64,000 nucleotides of DNA, from positions 4,092,001 through 4,156,000 of the forward strand of contig NZ_CP150218.1 in NCBI RefSeq assembly GCF_037969875.1, read 5' to 3'. This DNA is from Paenibacillus sp. FSL R7-0337. GTDB taxonomy: Bacteria; Bacillota; Bacilli; Paenibacillales; Paenibacillaceae. Of this stretch, positions 9,698 through 18,269 are shown piece by piece (the stretch's first letter is position 1; every line of letters begins with the position of its first letter). The notes below the pieces were generated by a model that saw only the letters and a program-made list of their open reading frames with translations, had not been told where the DNA came from and ran no database searches. The translations under genes were made by a program, and so were the position numbers.

Positions 9698-10681
9698 ATG
9701 AAATCTGATCCATCGGTTCATCTAAAAAAAGAAAATACTATAGACTTACGGACAGCCTGTGTACATCTACATCATCAGGAAGGGCTTACCGCCAGGGAAA
9801 TATCCGATTTGAAGGGAATAAGCACAAGAACTGTCCAGCGATATTTGAAAGCGCATAAAGAAAACAAAGTGGAATTTCTTAGACCAAAACAAATGGGTAG
9901 AATCCCTTTGGCTTCGAAGACTAACGTCAGTCATTATCTTGAGAAAACTCCGCAAGAATTCGGATATTTATTTTCGGAATGGCAACCGGCAATGTTGAGT
10001 CAAGAAACCAAGAGTTCTTACGCTACCTGCCGAAGACTTCTGAAATCTAGAAACAACCAGAAATCTCTCCAAGGCGGTAAAGAAGCGGATGAGTCTAAGA
10101 CTACTAACGTGAGATGGGCTATTCATTTCTTCAAATTTGGAAACAACTTGGGTAAAAAAACCTTGAAAATCGATTACGTCAATGATCTGTATTGTTTTGT
10201 AGTACTGAATCTAGATTACTACGATAAGACTGAGCATGAAGATTTCAGTGAAGATAACAATGATGAGTCCTTTGCTGACCCTGATCCCTTTTATTTGAAA
10301 ATCAAAACCATTTCTAGGGGAAGGCCCCGTACGCAAGAGTGGAAAGAGAATTTCCAGCGGGCGTATTCATCCTTTTTGGATCAGGCTATTCATTTCATTT
10401 ACAATAATTATGGTAGGAATTCAAAAATATTTTTCCAATACAATGCAACAAACCGCTCTACACTACCGACCTTTAGACTAAGGAAAAGACATGGCTATAG
10501 CGATTCCTTTCCATCCGTGCAAGCCTTTTTCTTTGATCCAAATGACCAAACCTTTCTTAAGGACATGAAAAAGTTGAATGGTCTTTTAGAGAAACAGTTG
10601 AATGAACTTACCTTTATTGATAATAAAAGCCTAACCTCACTCAAGAGATACTCGACAGCTTGGTTGATGAGTCTAAAATGA
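9698..10681 (+). CDS. HTH protein with IS630-like DNA-binding N-terminus, unknown C-terminus
   Basis: 327 residues. A TATAAT box about 28 bases upstream and AGGAG give a clear start. Residues ~20-55 (GLTAREISDLKGISTRTVQRYL) form a helix-turn-helix like the N-terminal domain of IS630/Tc1 transposases. I see no DDE catalytic triad or terminal inverted repeats, and the remaining ~230 residues (FKFGNNLGKK..., acidic patch EDFSEDNNDE, YNNYGRNSKIFFQYN) are unfamiliar. It may be a regulator that took a transposase DNA-binding domain, or a divergent nuclease. AT-rich relative to neighbours. Confidence 0.6.
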   Translation: MKSDPSVHLKKENTIDLRTACVHLHHQEGLTAREISDLKGISTRTVQRYLKAHKENKVEFLRPKQMGRIPLASKTNVSHYLEKTPQEFGYLFSEWQPAMLSQETKSSYATCRRLLKSRNNQKSLQGGKEADESKTTNVRWAIHFFKFGNNLGKKTLKIDYVNDLYCFVVLNLDYYDKTEHEDFSEDNNDESFADPDPFYLKIKTISRGRPRTQEWKENFQRAYSSFLDQAIHFIYNNYGRNSKIFFQYNATNRSTLPTFRLRKRHGYSDSFPSVQAFFFDPNDQTFLKDMKKLNGLLEKQLNELTFIDNKSLTSLKRYSTAWLMSLK

Positions 10682-10737
10682 ACCGCGACATACTTTTGAA
10701 ATCGACAAATATTATAACTATATTTTTTTCCCTTAGT

Positions 10738-10766
10738 GCACTGTGGCTTTTAGCTACAGTGCTTTC
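10738..10766 (+). terminator. Hairpin, probable terminator
   Basis: GCACTGTGGC and GCTACAGTGC pair with one G.U around a TTTTA loop; TTTC follows. It is about 57 bases after the HTH gene's stop codon. Confidence 0.55.
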
Positions 10767-10880
10767 ATGTATCAAAGGATCTCCACCTAGAAACGCTTGT
10801 CATAGAAAAATGATGTGAAGGCGCTTTCTAAAATAAATTGAAGAGGTTCCTTTTACACATCATATTTAGGAGGCTGTTTT

Positions 10881-11663
10881 ATGAATTTCTCATTTAAGTA
10901 TCGTGCAGCACAACCGTCGGAAAAAGTAATCATCCTCAATCAGATTCAATCCGGTTTCTCTACTATCTATTCCTATCTTCTCATTCAGGAGACTCCTTCC
11001 CCAATGTCGGCTCCCCAGTATCTAAAGACAGAGATCGATCTGCCCGTGCCGTACAACCCGGTTTCTATGGAGGACATGATGAATTACGTGTCCCAACTGG
11101 AGAAAGATCACGGCGTGGAACCAGGAAATATCGTTGCGGTCGGATCGATTAGTCTGTCAGACCTGTACGATCGGGATGTGCTGATAAATCGTTCATATCC
11201 AGAAATGCTTGCCGCAGCTTTCGAGCAGTCCGTAGACGATGAAGAGTGCCTGTTTGAACTCGGCGAAAGGTTTGAGCCCGGTGAAATTGAAGCCAAGATT
11301 CAATCTCACCTTTCGCCCATCTATTCGGTAAGCATGAACGCAAAAAAAGAAACCCCTTGGCCCCTGAAGCAACTGCTGTTCATGCCCCACTATGAAATTC
11401 TGCTGCCTGTACAAAGCCAGACGGTAAGTTTGGAAGATTTCAGCAGCAGGATCTCCCAAGAATTTGACGTCCTCAGTTCAGAGACTGTCGGCGACCAAAT
11501 GCGGTTTTACTGTGCGGCTGAGGAGGGACAATACGTGAGCACCGTGCTGGATGTTGTGTACATCGTAGATAAGATGTATGGGCCTGACATTCGCCTCCGG
11601 CTTGCTCACCAGGGCATAATCGGGGCCTCCATCTGCTTCCACATCGACGTTCTCTACTGCTAG
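10881..11663 (+). CDS. Hypothetical protein, 260 residues
   Basis: Strong AGGAGG before the start. No family recognised. The sequence is a soluble alpha/beta protein with two similar-looking halves in secondary-structure rhythm; notable stretches are MSAPQYLKTEIDLPVPYNP and the C-terminal YGPDIRLRLAHQGIIGASICF. It immediately precedes the helicase gene, separated by a strong hairpin, so it may belong to the replication/recombination module of the element. No membrane segments. Confidence 0.55.
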   Translation: MNFSFKYRAAQPSEKVIILNQIQSGFSTIYSYLLIQETPSPMSAPQYLKTEIDLPVPYNPVSMEDMMNYVSQLEKDHGVEPGNIVAVGSISLSDLYDRDVLINRSYPEMLAAAFEQSVDDEECLFELGERFEPGEIEAKIQSHLSPIYSVSMNAKKETPWPLKQLLFMPHYEILLPVQSQTVSLEDFSSRISQEFDVLSSETVGDQMRFYCAAEEGQYVSTVLDVVYIVDKMYGPDIRLRLAHQGIIGASICFHIDVLYC

Positions 11664-11669
11664 GAGCCC

Positions 11670-11699
11670 TAGGCAGAGTCCCTCCGGGGACTCTGCCTA
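11670..11699. terminator. Perfect 13-bp hairpin, terminator-like without T-run
   Basis: TAGGCAGAGTCCC and GGGACTCTGCCTA flank a TCCG tetraloop, giving a very stable stem. No T-tract follows on the plus strand, so it may act as an mRNA-stabilising or attenuating structure ahead of the helicase gene rather than as an intrinsic terminator. Confidence 0.6.
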
Positions 11700-11734
11700 A
11701 CCACTTATCACATAGTCAGAAGGAGCGACGGCAG

Positions 11735-13366
11735 ATGGTTAGCGCCAATAACAACAATCTAGCAAACCCAAGCGCCCCATATTTTATTGATGGGAATACC
11801 TTATACAAAAGAAATGATGATGCCTCCTACACTCTTATCTCTAGAAGGGTTGAAATCATACGTCGGCTACTCAATGATGACACGGGCAAAATCACCTTAG
11901 AGTTGTCTTTTGATTACGCAGGCTCCAGTCACACGATAGAGATTTCAAGAGGCCTGCTTACCCGGAGAAAGATCTCAGAGCTTTTGGTGTACGGGGTCGA
12001 TGTGTCCGATCAGAAGGCTTCGGCTATTGTAGAATGGCTTAGTTATCAGGAGGAACACCTTCCAATTGAACGGGTTCATTCCACCGTTGGCTTTGATTTC
12101 TCACAGAGTCCACCTGTATTTAAGCATTACCAGGCCATCGGGATGGATTCAAAATACACCGGTCCGCTGCAGATTCATCCCAAAGGGACCTACGAAGACT
12201 GGCATCTTCTAGTAAAGGAAGAGGTCATGGGCCATCCACCTTTGGAATTAGCACTCGTCTTGGGACTGTGCGCCCCTGTCGCTTCATGTATCAATCATAT
12301 TTCGGGCGGGGAGGTGTTGCTGTTTCACCTTTGCGGAAACAGCACGCAAGGGAAAACGACGGCAGTCATGCTCAGTATCTCTACATTCGGCACTCCAATT
12401 GTCGGCCACTCCAGCCTGCTCAAGGATTGGAACGGAACCCGTAATGCGGTTCTTGCCCAGTTGAGGGATATACAGGGCCTTCCCGTCGCCTTTGACGAAG
12501 GCTCCATGCTGGAGGGCGAATACGGAAACCTGATTTACCAGTTGGCATCGGGTAAGGACAAAAGCCGTCTGGACAGCGAAGGAACGCTTCGCCGTTCCGG
12601 ACAATGGAGCGGATCAATCATCTCCAACGGGGAGCGTTCGCTGAGCAGAAGCAGTTCAAAAAATGCGGGAAGCCAAATCCGCATTACCGAATTGTCCAAT
12701 ATTCCTTGGACGCAATCGGCGGAGAATGCGAATCGCCTCAAGGAAGGGCTTCTGAGACATCACGGACACGCGGGTCCCCGATTTGTCGAATACCTGCTCA
12801 CACAGGGACTAGATCAGTTAGACATGCGTCGGAGGAGTTGGAGCAAGCGTATTGAGGCTGAGTTCTCTAATGCTGATACGTTTACCCAGCGCCTATCCGA
12901 CAAGATCGCCATCCTCTTGGTGACCGCCGAACTGGCGAACGAGGCGTTTGGTTGGGGTTTAGATGTACAGGCCATCTCCAGTCTTCTAATCTCCGCCACC
13001 GCTCAAGCTAGCGGGCAGAGAGATATAGGCAAGCATGCCTACCAATATCTAATGGAATGCATTCACATGCACGAGAACCATTTCTATGTGGATGATGTGC
13101 CCCCGTCCATTGAACCTGTCTGGGGAAAATGGATTGTGAAAGACCAATCCTTAAAAGAAATATATATCTTCCCTACTGTTTTTCAATCGCTCATGAAACA
13201 AGGTGGGTTTGAAAATCCGTCAACCATTCTTCAGCTCTGGAAGGTTGAAGGCCTACTTGACTGCGAAAGCAACAAATTAACACGGAAGAAGGTCCTTTCT
13301 GCCTCTTCCAGTTCTCGTGTCCATGTCGTCAGGATGGTTGAATCCGCCGATTCTGATCCAGTCTGA
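11735..13366 (+). CDS. DUF927/Cch-like AAA+ helicase of the cassette
   Basis: 543 residues. N-terminal ~150 residues lead into a DUF927-type ATPase: Walker A GNSTQGKTT (about residue 208), Walker B LPVAFDEGS, a sensor-like segment SGSIISN, and the typical hydrophobic LGLCAPVASC just before the P-loop. A small C-terminal winged-helix-like tail follows. In staphylococcal SCC elements the Cch proteins are DUF927-family, MCM-like self-loading helicases thought to replicate the excised cassette. Here it lies about 2.1 kb upstream of the recombinase on the same strand, as in SCC. Start set by GAAGGAG. It is slightly shorter than I recall for some Cch proteins. The functional role is inferred from family and context. 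Confidence 0.8.
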   Translation: MVSANNNNLANPSAPYFIDGNTLYKRNDDASYTLISRRVEIIRRLLNDDTGKITLELSFDYAGSSHTIEISRGLLTRRKISELLVYGVDVSDQKASAIVEWLSYQEEHLPIERVHSTVGFDFSQSPPVFKHYQAIGMDSKYTGPLQIHPKGTYEDWHLLVKEEVMGHPPLELALVLGLCAPVASCINHISGGEVLLFHLCGNSTQGKTTAVMLSISTFGTPIVGHSSLLKDWNGTRNAVLAQLRDIQGLPVAFDEGSMLEGEYGNLIYQLASGKDKSRLDSEGTLRRSGQWSGSIISNGERSLSRSSSKNAGSQIRITELSNIPWTQSAENANRLKEGLLRHHGHAGPRFVEYLLTQGLDQLDMRRRSWSKRIEAEFSNADTFTQRLSDKIAILLVTAELANEAFGWGLDVQAISSLLISATAQASGQRDIGKHAYQYLMECIHMHENHFYVDDVPPSIEPVWGKWIVKDQSLKEIYIFPTVFQSLMKQGGFENPSTILQLWKVEGLLDCESNKLTRKKVLSASSSSRVHVVRMVESADSDPV

Positions 13367-13566
13367 CCCTTCTACCCTTTTTGGATAGGGGTACAGGGTG
13401 GGGCAAGAGTTAATATAAGCCAAGGAAATTTATTCAATCCACCCTTTCACCCTTTGAAAAGGTAAGAATCCTAAAAACATTCACATTCCATTTTCATTAC
13501 GGGTCTTCATCCCAATTTCGGAGGGTGACGAGGGTGGACACTCAAAATAAAGGAGATGTCAATACA

Positions 13567-14172
13567 ATGACACTGTACAGAAACGATACACCAAACGTAT
13601 ATCTGCCCAAAAAAATCTTCTTCGCCAATATAGATGCAGCTTATATCGATACAAGGGTGAGAACCCCTTTCGGCGTGGTCGATCAGCTAGTAATAAAATT
13701 TGAAGTTCAACATCAATCCATGTCAAAAAGAGTACAGGAAAAATACAATCTTCCTTACTCGAGGACGAATAAAGCTGGCCGTGCCATTCAAGCATTACTG
13801 GGTGTTGTGCCTAGAGAGTTTGACCCTATTGATATCATCGACAAAGAATGCCTTATCCGCATTGAGCATCGTCCTCTGAGAAATGGAGGGTTGTGGGCTG
13901 GGGTCGCGGCAGTGATACCATTTGTAGACCCTTCTGATCCTGAGGAGGACGAAATCCTTGAATTGTTGGGCGACCCTTTCGATGAAATCAGCAATGAATC
14001 GGACGAATATTTGCACTCGACCCCAGACGAGGCCGACGACATCGAGCCGGATTTTTTTGATGATGGCTCCAATGGCTGTATGTTTGAAGATGATGAGGAG
14101 CCACCTCTCAACGAGGACGATGGAGTATACTGGCCGCCCAAACAATACGACTGGGATGATGTAGATGATTGA
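13567..14172 (+). CDS. Acidic-tailed protein, candidate single-strand-DNA-binding partner of the helicase
   Basis: 201 residues from the ATG at 13567, preceded by AAAGGAGATG. Residues ~30-120 (FGVVDQLVIKFEVQHQ, then AGRAIQALLGVVPREFD, then WAGVAAVIPF) look like a small beta-rich fold. The last ~80 residues are extremely acidic and end QYDWDDVDD. A beta fold with an acidic tail is what one expects of an SSB-like protein, and SCC elements carry a small ssDNA-binding-type protein in this operon position. I did not find a clear OB signature by eye, so this is inference. Confidence 0.55.
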   Translation: MTLYRNDTPNVYLPKKIFFANIDAAYIDTRVRTPFGVVDQLVIKFEVQHQSMSKRVQEKYNLPYSRTNKAGRAIQALLGVVPREFDPIDIIDKECLIRIEHRPLRNGGLWAGVAAVIPFVDPSDPEEDEILELLGDPFDEISNESDEYLHSTPDEADDIEPDFFDDGSNGCMFEDDEEPPLNEDDGVYWPPKQYDWDDVDD

Positions 14173-14287
14173 TGGTTTGAGTAGCCAGGGCACGCAACCT
14201 CCCCTAGCTCCGAAACTGAATTAACGACCTTTTGGACCAAATATCATGATCTTGAATCCATATCTATCACTAGAGAGGGGCAAGATC

Positions 14288-14671
14288 ATGATCATCATTC
14301 AATCGCAGGAAGACCTGGCTGAGTTGGACTACGAAGCATTTCCTCAGATGCTGAAACGCTTCATTTCCGACCTTTTGGAGGGGCTACAAGCAGAGGCAGA
14401 GGCTGAGCCGGGTGAGGAGTTGGAGCATCTGCTCTCCCACCCGCTCATTTTGTGTGAACCAGGGGACAACATTCTGGCGTTGTTGAACGCTCAACCCATG
14501 AGTTTAGAGTACGTGGAACACTTTGATTTCTCAGGCGCTATCGCCTTTAGAGCCGGAGTTCTGCTGGACAACGACTGGCTGGCTCAGTACATTATCCCAG
14601 CAGTTGTACTCGACGAGCACTCACTAAACTGGCTTACAGAACGCTGCGAGGGAGGGCCGGTCCATGAGTAA
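14288..14671 (+). CDS. Small acidic hypothetical protein
   Basis: 127 residues from the ATG at 14288 (GAGAGGGGC upstream). Acidic, no membrane segment; a glutamate-rich stretch (LQAEAEAEPGEELEHLL) follows a short helix. The C-terminus overlaps the start of the RadC-like gene by 8 bases, so the two are translationally coupled. Family not recognised. It occupies the position that small DUF genes take in SCC operons. Confidence 0.6.
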   Translation: MIIIQSQEDLAELDYEAFPQMLKRFISDLLEGLQAEAEAEPGEELEHLLSHPLILCEPGDNILALLNAQPMSLEYVEHFDFSGAIAFRAGVLLDNDWLAQYIIPAVVLDEHSLNWLTERCEGGPVHE

Positions 14672-15122
14672 AAATAATGTTGCCAAGCGAATTGAGTTTG
14701 TCTCCCTTCGCATGGTCCGTGAGAAAACTTCATTGCTCTATCCTCAGCGTATTATCCGTAAACCTGACGATGCTGCTAGATTGTTCCGCCAGTTTATGGA
14801 GGACTGTGACAGGGAAGTATTCTGCGTCATGACACTGGATACCAAAAATCAACCGAACGCCTTCCAGATCATTTCAGTAGGCACCCTGAATGCCTCTTTG
14901 GTGCATCCACGTGAAGTGTTCAAAGTCTGTATGCTTTCCAATGCCGCATCCCTGATGTGTTTTCACAATCACCCTTCAGGTAATCCAGTTCCGAGTCCGC
15001 AAGATATTGAGATTACCGAACGCCTTCGTGATAGCGGAACACTGCTCGGTATCGACCTTCTGGATCACATTATCATCGGTGATGGCAGTTTCGTAAGTAT
15101 GAAGGAACGAGGGCTGATGTGA
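14664..15122 (+). CDS. radC-like: RadC-family JAMM-domain protein
   Basis: 152 residues. The JAMM metal-binding motif is complete: HNHPSGNP followed by PQD (H-x-H-x10-D), with the upstream GTLNASLVHPREVFK block typical of RadC. Chromosomal RadC is longer and has a helix-hairpin-helix region; this short form is the version found on mobile elements, plasmids and phages. Its biochemical role is unsettled in the whole family. Coupled to the preceding gene by overlap and upstream of the recombinase. Confidence 0.85.
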   Translation: MSKNNVAKRIEFVSLRMVREKTSLLYPQRIIRKPDDAARLFRQFMEDCDREVFCVMTLDTKNQPNAFQIISVGTLNASLVHPREVFKVCMLSNAASLMCFHNHPSGNPVPSPQDIEITERLRDSGTLLGIDLLDHIIIGDGSFVSMKERGLM

Positions 15123-15150
15123 TGCTGAGAACACATAGAGGATTGTCCCA

Positions 15151-15231
15151 ATGAGAAAAGCGATCCTGGCCCTCATCAACGCTGCCGCGCTGCTTGTTTT
15201 CGAGATCATTGAGCACCGCAAGAAAAAATAA
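15151..15231 (+). CDS. 26-residue membrane peptide
   Basis: MRKAILALINAAALLVFEII followed by EHRKKK: one hydrophobic helix with a positively charged C-terminal tail. GAGG lies nine bases upstream of the ATG. It fits in the 130-base gap between the RadC-like gene and the next small gene and is in the same transcript. The shape recalls Fst/holin-like peptides, but no antisense RNA is evident. Could also be a chance reading frame. Confidence 0.45.
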   Translation: MRKAILALINAAALLVFEIIEHRKKK

Positions 15232-15252
15232 TCATCCCTGGAGGTGTTACCT

Positions 15253-15474
15253 ATGAATCACGAACAGTCCGACTCCTACGATCTATTCATCAACCTGTTG
15301 TCTGGAATGGTGTCCAACCATCTTCGCCTACAACCATCCAGACAAGTAGCGCTGGCCGACCGCAAAACAAGGCTGGTCATTCATTACCTTCTGGAGATGC
15401 AGTCTGCCAAGCAGGATGAATATGAAATGACCTGTGAACTGCTCCAGACCACCCAATTCCGAAGAATTGCCTGA
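15253..15474 (+). CDS. Small hypothetical protein upstream of the recombinase
   Basis: 73 residues from the ATG at 15253 (GGAGGTG upstream). Helical and soluble: SDSYDLFINLLSGMVSNHL, then ADRKTRLVIHYLLEM. No recognised family. The stop lies 19 bases before the recombinase start, so it is in the same operon. Small proteins at this position in recombinase operons may be directionality or regulatory factors, but there is no direct evidence. Confidence 0.55.
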   Translation: MNHEQSDSYDLFINLLSGMVSNHLRLQPSRQVALADRKTRLVIHYLLEMQSAKQDEYEMTCELLQTTQFRRIA

Positions 15475-15493
15475 CGAAAGGAAGAGATGCATC

Positions 15494-17206
15494 ATGACCC
15501 TCACCCCCAGAAAAAGGACAAGGGCACCCGTCAACGTACTAAATCATGTGGAGTTTCCGCCAATCATCATTGAGGGGATAGCCTTCTACATTCGCGTCAG
15601 CACTAGCGAACAGGCCGAGCTTGGCTTCAGCATAGAGGCGCAGCTCGAGGAACTGCGAAGGCGCGCCAGAGCAGAGCATAAGGTCGTGTTCAAGGAATAT
15701 GTGGATGCCGGAATTTCCGGTAAATCCATGGGCAAGCGCCCTGCCCTTCAGGACATGCTTCAGGACATCGAGAGCGGCAAAATCCGCGAGGTCTGGGTAT
15801 GGCGCTTGGACCGGCTTTCACGCAAGCTTGCCGACATCACCTTCCTCACGGAAACCTTTAATCGCCATGACGTAATATTCCGAAGCGTGACCGAAAAAGA
15901 GTTCGACATGTCAACCGCTTCCGGCAGAATGACGATGCACATGATGGGCTCCATCGCCGAGTACCAGCGGAGCATTATTGTCGAGAACGTCAAGATGGGG
16001 ATGAAGCAGCGAGCACGGGAAGGCAAGTGGAACGGCGGACAGGTGCTGGGCTACGATGGTGTGGAAGTTTCCTCTGGCAAACAGGTAGAAATCGTACTCA
16101 AACCCAACTCCATGGAAGCCGAAGTTGTGCGCAAAATCTTTCATCTGTACGCGGAGGGCCAGGGCCTGCGGAGCATTGCCAACCAGATGAACCGGGAGGG
16201 CCACCGGACCAAGCCGGGGAATTTCTTTAGCAGCGTAGCGATTAAGACAATCATCAACAATCCGGTCTACATCGGGAAGATCCGCTACAATGTGCGGGAG
16301 GACTGGAGCGAGAAGCGGCGCAAAGGCATCAATCCTAACCCGATGATCGAGGACGGGATTCACGAACCGATCATTTCTATGGAACTGTGGGATGTGGTGC
16401 AGGCCCTTTTCCAGAAAAAGTCCTTTTCCCCTCCCCGCACCTTTGACGGTACGTATCCACTGGTTGGCCTGATGCGCTGCCCGCAGTGCGGGGCCACGCT
16501 AGGCGCGCATCGCGTATGCGACACTCTGAAGGACGGGAGAAAAGTGGTGAGGCGTTATTACGTCTGCACCGCCTTCCGAAACGGAGGCCGTCGGGTATGC
16601 AGTTCCAACTCCGTCAAAGCCGACGACGTCGAGCGGTACGTGTTCGATCGGCTGGCCGAGGTCGTCCAGAGGCCGAAAATTGTGGAGGACGTTGTGCGAA
16701 AGTTGAACAAAGATCGGACCGTGAACGTGGTTCCATTACAAAAGGAACAGGAAGCAATCGACAAGGAAATAGCCGCCATTGACGCTCAGCGCAAGAAATA
16801 CTTCAAACTTTACGAAAGGGATGGTGTGGACGAGGGCCTGTTAATTGAGAGGTTAAGCGAGTTCAAGGAACAGAACGAACGCCTCCTTGAGCGTAAAACC
16901 GACGTAGAGCAGCGGCTCATGGAGTGCGCCTCCGACCCGATTCCGGTAAAGCAGGTGCAGCAGTTGCTAGGCCAATTCCACTCACTGCTGCATTCTTCTC
17001 CCCCGGAAACACAGAAGACCCTTTTCCAGAGCGTCATCAGGCAGATTCGCTTCGGCGTCCCAAAGGACATGCGTACCATCGAACTGGAATTCAACCCGCA
17101 GGTGCAACAGCATTTTTTTGAACTGGCCCCTTCTGCCGAAACGGCGGAAGGGGCTTTTGCTGTGCATCGGCAAAAGTCCCCTTCGAGGTACACTATCATT
17201 ATATAG
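15494..17206 (+). CDS. Large serine recombinase, CcrA/CcrB-like
   Basis: 570 residues. The start at 15494 (AAAGGAAGAG upstream) is preferred to an upstream ATG overlapping the previous gene. Resolvase catalytic domain residues ~30-170 with the nucleophile motif YIRVSTSEQ, ISGKSMGKRPALQ and WRLDRLSRK; recombinase domain (NNPVYIGKIRY, DWSEKRRKG, DGIHEPII); zinc ribbon from CPQCG to YVCTAFRNGGRRVCSSNSV; then a coiled coil (~430-510). The recombinase-domain block closely matches what I recall of staphylococcal CcrB. Such enzymes integrate and excise SCC at the 3' end of rlmH; here rlmH lies 4.4 kb away with the SCC-type core sequence. Only one intact recombinase is present, though a second one's remnant follows. 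A terminator-like hairpin lies inside the last 80 bases of the frame. Confidence 0.9.
   Translation: MTLTPRKRTRAPVNVLNHVEFPPIIIEGIAFYIRVSTSEQAELGFSIEAQLEELRRRARAEHKVVFKEYVDAGISGKSMGKRPALQDMLQDIESGKIREVWVWRLDRLSRKLADITFLTETFNRHDVIFRSVTEKEFDMSTASGRMTMHMMGSIAEYQRSIIVENVKMGMKQRAREGKWNGGQVLGYDGVEVSSGKQVEIVLKPNSMEAEVVRKIFHLYAEGQGLRSIANQMNREGHRTKPGNFFSSVAIKTIINNPVYIGKIRYNVREDWSEKRRKGINPNPMIEDGIHEPIISMELWDVVQALFQKKSFSPPRTFDGTYPLVGLMRCPQCGATLGAHRVCDTLKDGRKVVRRYYVCTAFRNGGRRVCSSNSVKADDVERYVFDRLAEVVQRPKIVEDVVRKLNKDRTVNVVPLQKEQEAIDKEIAAIDAQRKKYFKLYERDGVDEGLLIERLSEFKEQNERLLERKTDVEQRLMECASDPIPVKQVQQLLGQFHSLLHSSPPETQKTLFQSVIRQIRFGVPKDMRTIELEFNPQVQQHFFELAPSAETAEGAFAVHRQKSPSRYTIII
17126..17158 (+). terminator. 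Terminator-like hairpin inside the 3' end of the recombinase gene
   Basis: GCCCCTTCTGCCG and CGGCGGAAGGGGC pair over 13 bp (one G.U) around AAA, followed by TTTT. The structure ends 46 bases before the stop codon. The degenerate recombinase copy at 18270-18474 keeps the hairpin with paired changes in the lower stem (CCTTC/GAAGG to CTCTC/GAGAG), which suggests the structure is selected. Confidence 0.55.
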
Positions 17207-17214
17207 CACAAATA

Positions 17215-17305
17215 AACTCGCAGAAGCCCGTTTACGCACCGTTCCGACCGGGGTGTGACCTACCTGGGTATGTACGCTGTAAATACAGGCTGCTGCGAGT
17301 TTTTC
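17215..17305. repeat. Long hairpin element, copy 1
   Basis: Outer arms AACTCGCAG and CTGCGAGTT, inner arms AAGCC/GGCTG and GTTTAC/GTAAAT, loop with TTCCGACC and GTGACCTACC, then a T-run. It starts nine bases after the recombinase stop codon. A second copy lies at 21472-21570 next to rlmH. The shape fits a terminator with an elaborate apical part, or a structured RNA/recombination end. Function unknown. Confidence 0.75.
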
Positions 17306-17324
17306 TTTAAGTGCCCTTTATTAA

Positions 17325-18248
17325 CTATATAACTATATGGTTTTTCTCAATGAATTCTAATAAACTTGAATTTAATTGGTAATATGCATTTGAATTTTGT
17401 AAGTCTTTCTCCAATACAAATCCCAATCTTCTTAAAAGAAGCATCTCTGAATCAACATAGTGCTTCACATTAACTTTGAATTTTTTGCACGTCTCATCAA
17501 TGTTATGGCTTTCACCTTGGTTGATTCCCCATCGAAACCGTAGAGCTTTAATCATCTTTTGAACTTTAATAAAAGATTCCTCACTTGTTAATAACTCCAC
17601 GATCTGCGAAACTAGAAAAAACATAAATTTATCAGTTTCAAAATCCTCAGTTTGAATGATTTTACAATAATCATTTTCATTTGGGGAAACGCCCGTTCTC
17701 TTTAGAATATGGAACCATAATGATACTAATTTCAATAAATCTTCAAGCATCAGAAGATCTATCGGTGATGGTTCATGAAATATTTCTTGGAAAACCGGTA
17801 TTAGATACTCATCTGCATACTTATTCCCACGCTTTTTATTACATGTTTCGCATAACAAACGAATATTGCTTTCGTCCGAGGAACCACCTTTAGACCAAGG
17901 GATTATATGATCAAAGTTTATTTCTTCAAACCCCGTATTCTTACCACATTTTTGGCAAACCTGGTTATCTCTTCTAAATACTTTGAATTTTACTGATTGA
18001 GGTATATTTCTTGTAATACTTCGAAGCTTCTTTGTTTCTGTAAATGGTTCAGCAACTATATATGCTGGACAAGTATGTCCAAAAACTCTACAACGATATT
18101 CTTCGTTATCTGTAATAGGAAAACTTTCAACAAGCGACCCATAAGGGCAGTAGTTTAATTCCCAACAAGGTTTACAAATTGCATTTATGTGGTTATTCTT
18201 CATTCTTTTTTTCCAAAGTTTAAAAGCCTTATCTATTTTATTTTCCAT
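17325..18248 (-). CDS. HNH endonuclease-domain protein
   Basis: 307 residues when started at the ATG at 18248 (MENKIDKAF; GGTGG upstream). The longer frame to 18362 would read antisense through a recombinase remnant, so I reject it. A cysteine cluster near the N-terminus (CKPCWELNYCPYG) may bind zinc. The HNH domain is complete at ~residues 97-150: CQKCG, FDHIIPWSKGG, NIRLLCETCN. The remaining ~150 residues are helical and unfamiliar. AT-rich against the GC-rich recombinase, so it is a separate acquisition. Likely a restriction- or homing-type nuclease of the island. Confidence 0.75.
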   Translation of the reverse strand: MENKIDKAFKLWKKRMKNNHINAICKPCWELNYCPYGSLVESFPITDNEEYRCRVFGHTCPAYIVAEPFTETKKLRSITRNIPQSVKFKVFRRDNQVCQKCGKNTGFEEINFDHIIPWSKGGSSDESNIRLLCETCNKKRGNKYADEYLIPVFQEIFHEPSPIDLLMLEDLLKLVSLWFHILKRTGVSPNENDYCKIIQTEDFETDKFMFFLVSQIVELLTSEESFIKVQKMIKALRFRWGINQGESHNIDETCKKFKVNVKHYVDSEMLLLRRLGFVLEKDLQNSNAYYQLNSSLLEFIEKNHIVI

Positions 18249-18269
18249 ATAAAATACCACCATTCTTAT

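Noticed and set aside
9698..10681. Complete insertion sequence
   Set aside because: No terminal inverted repeats or target duplication could be seen, and the catalytic domain of a transposase is missing.
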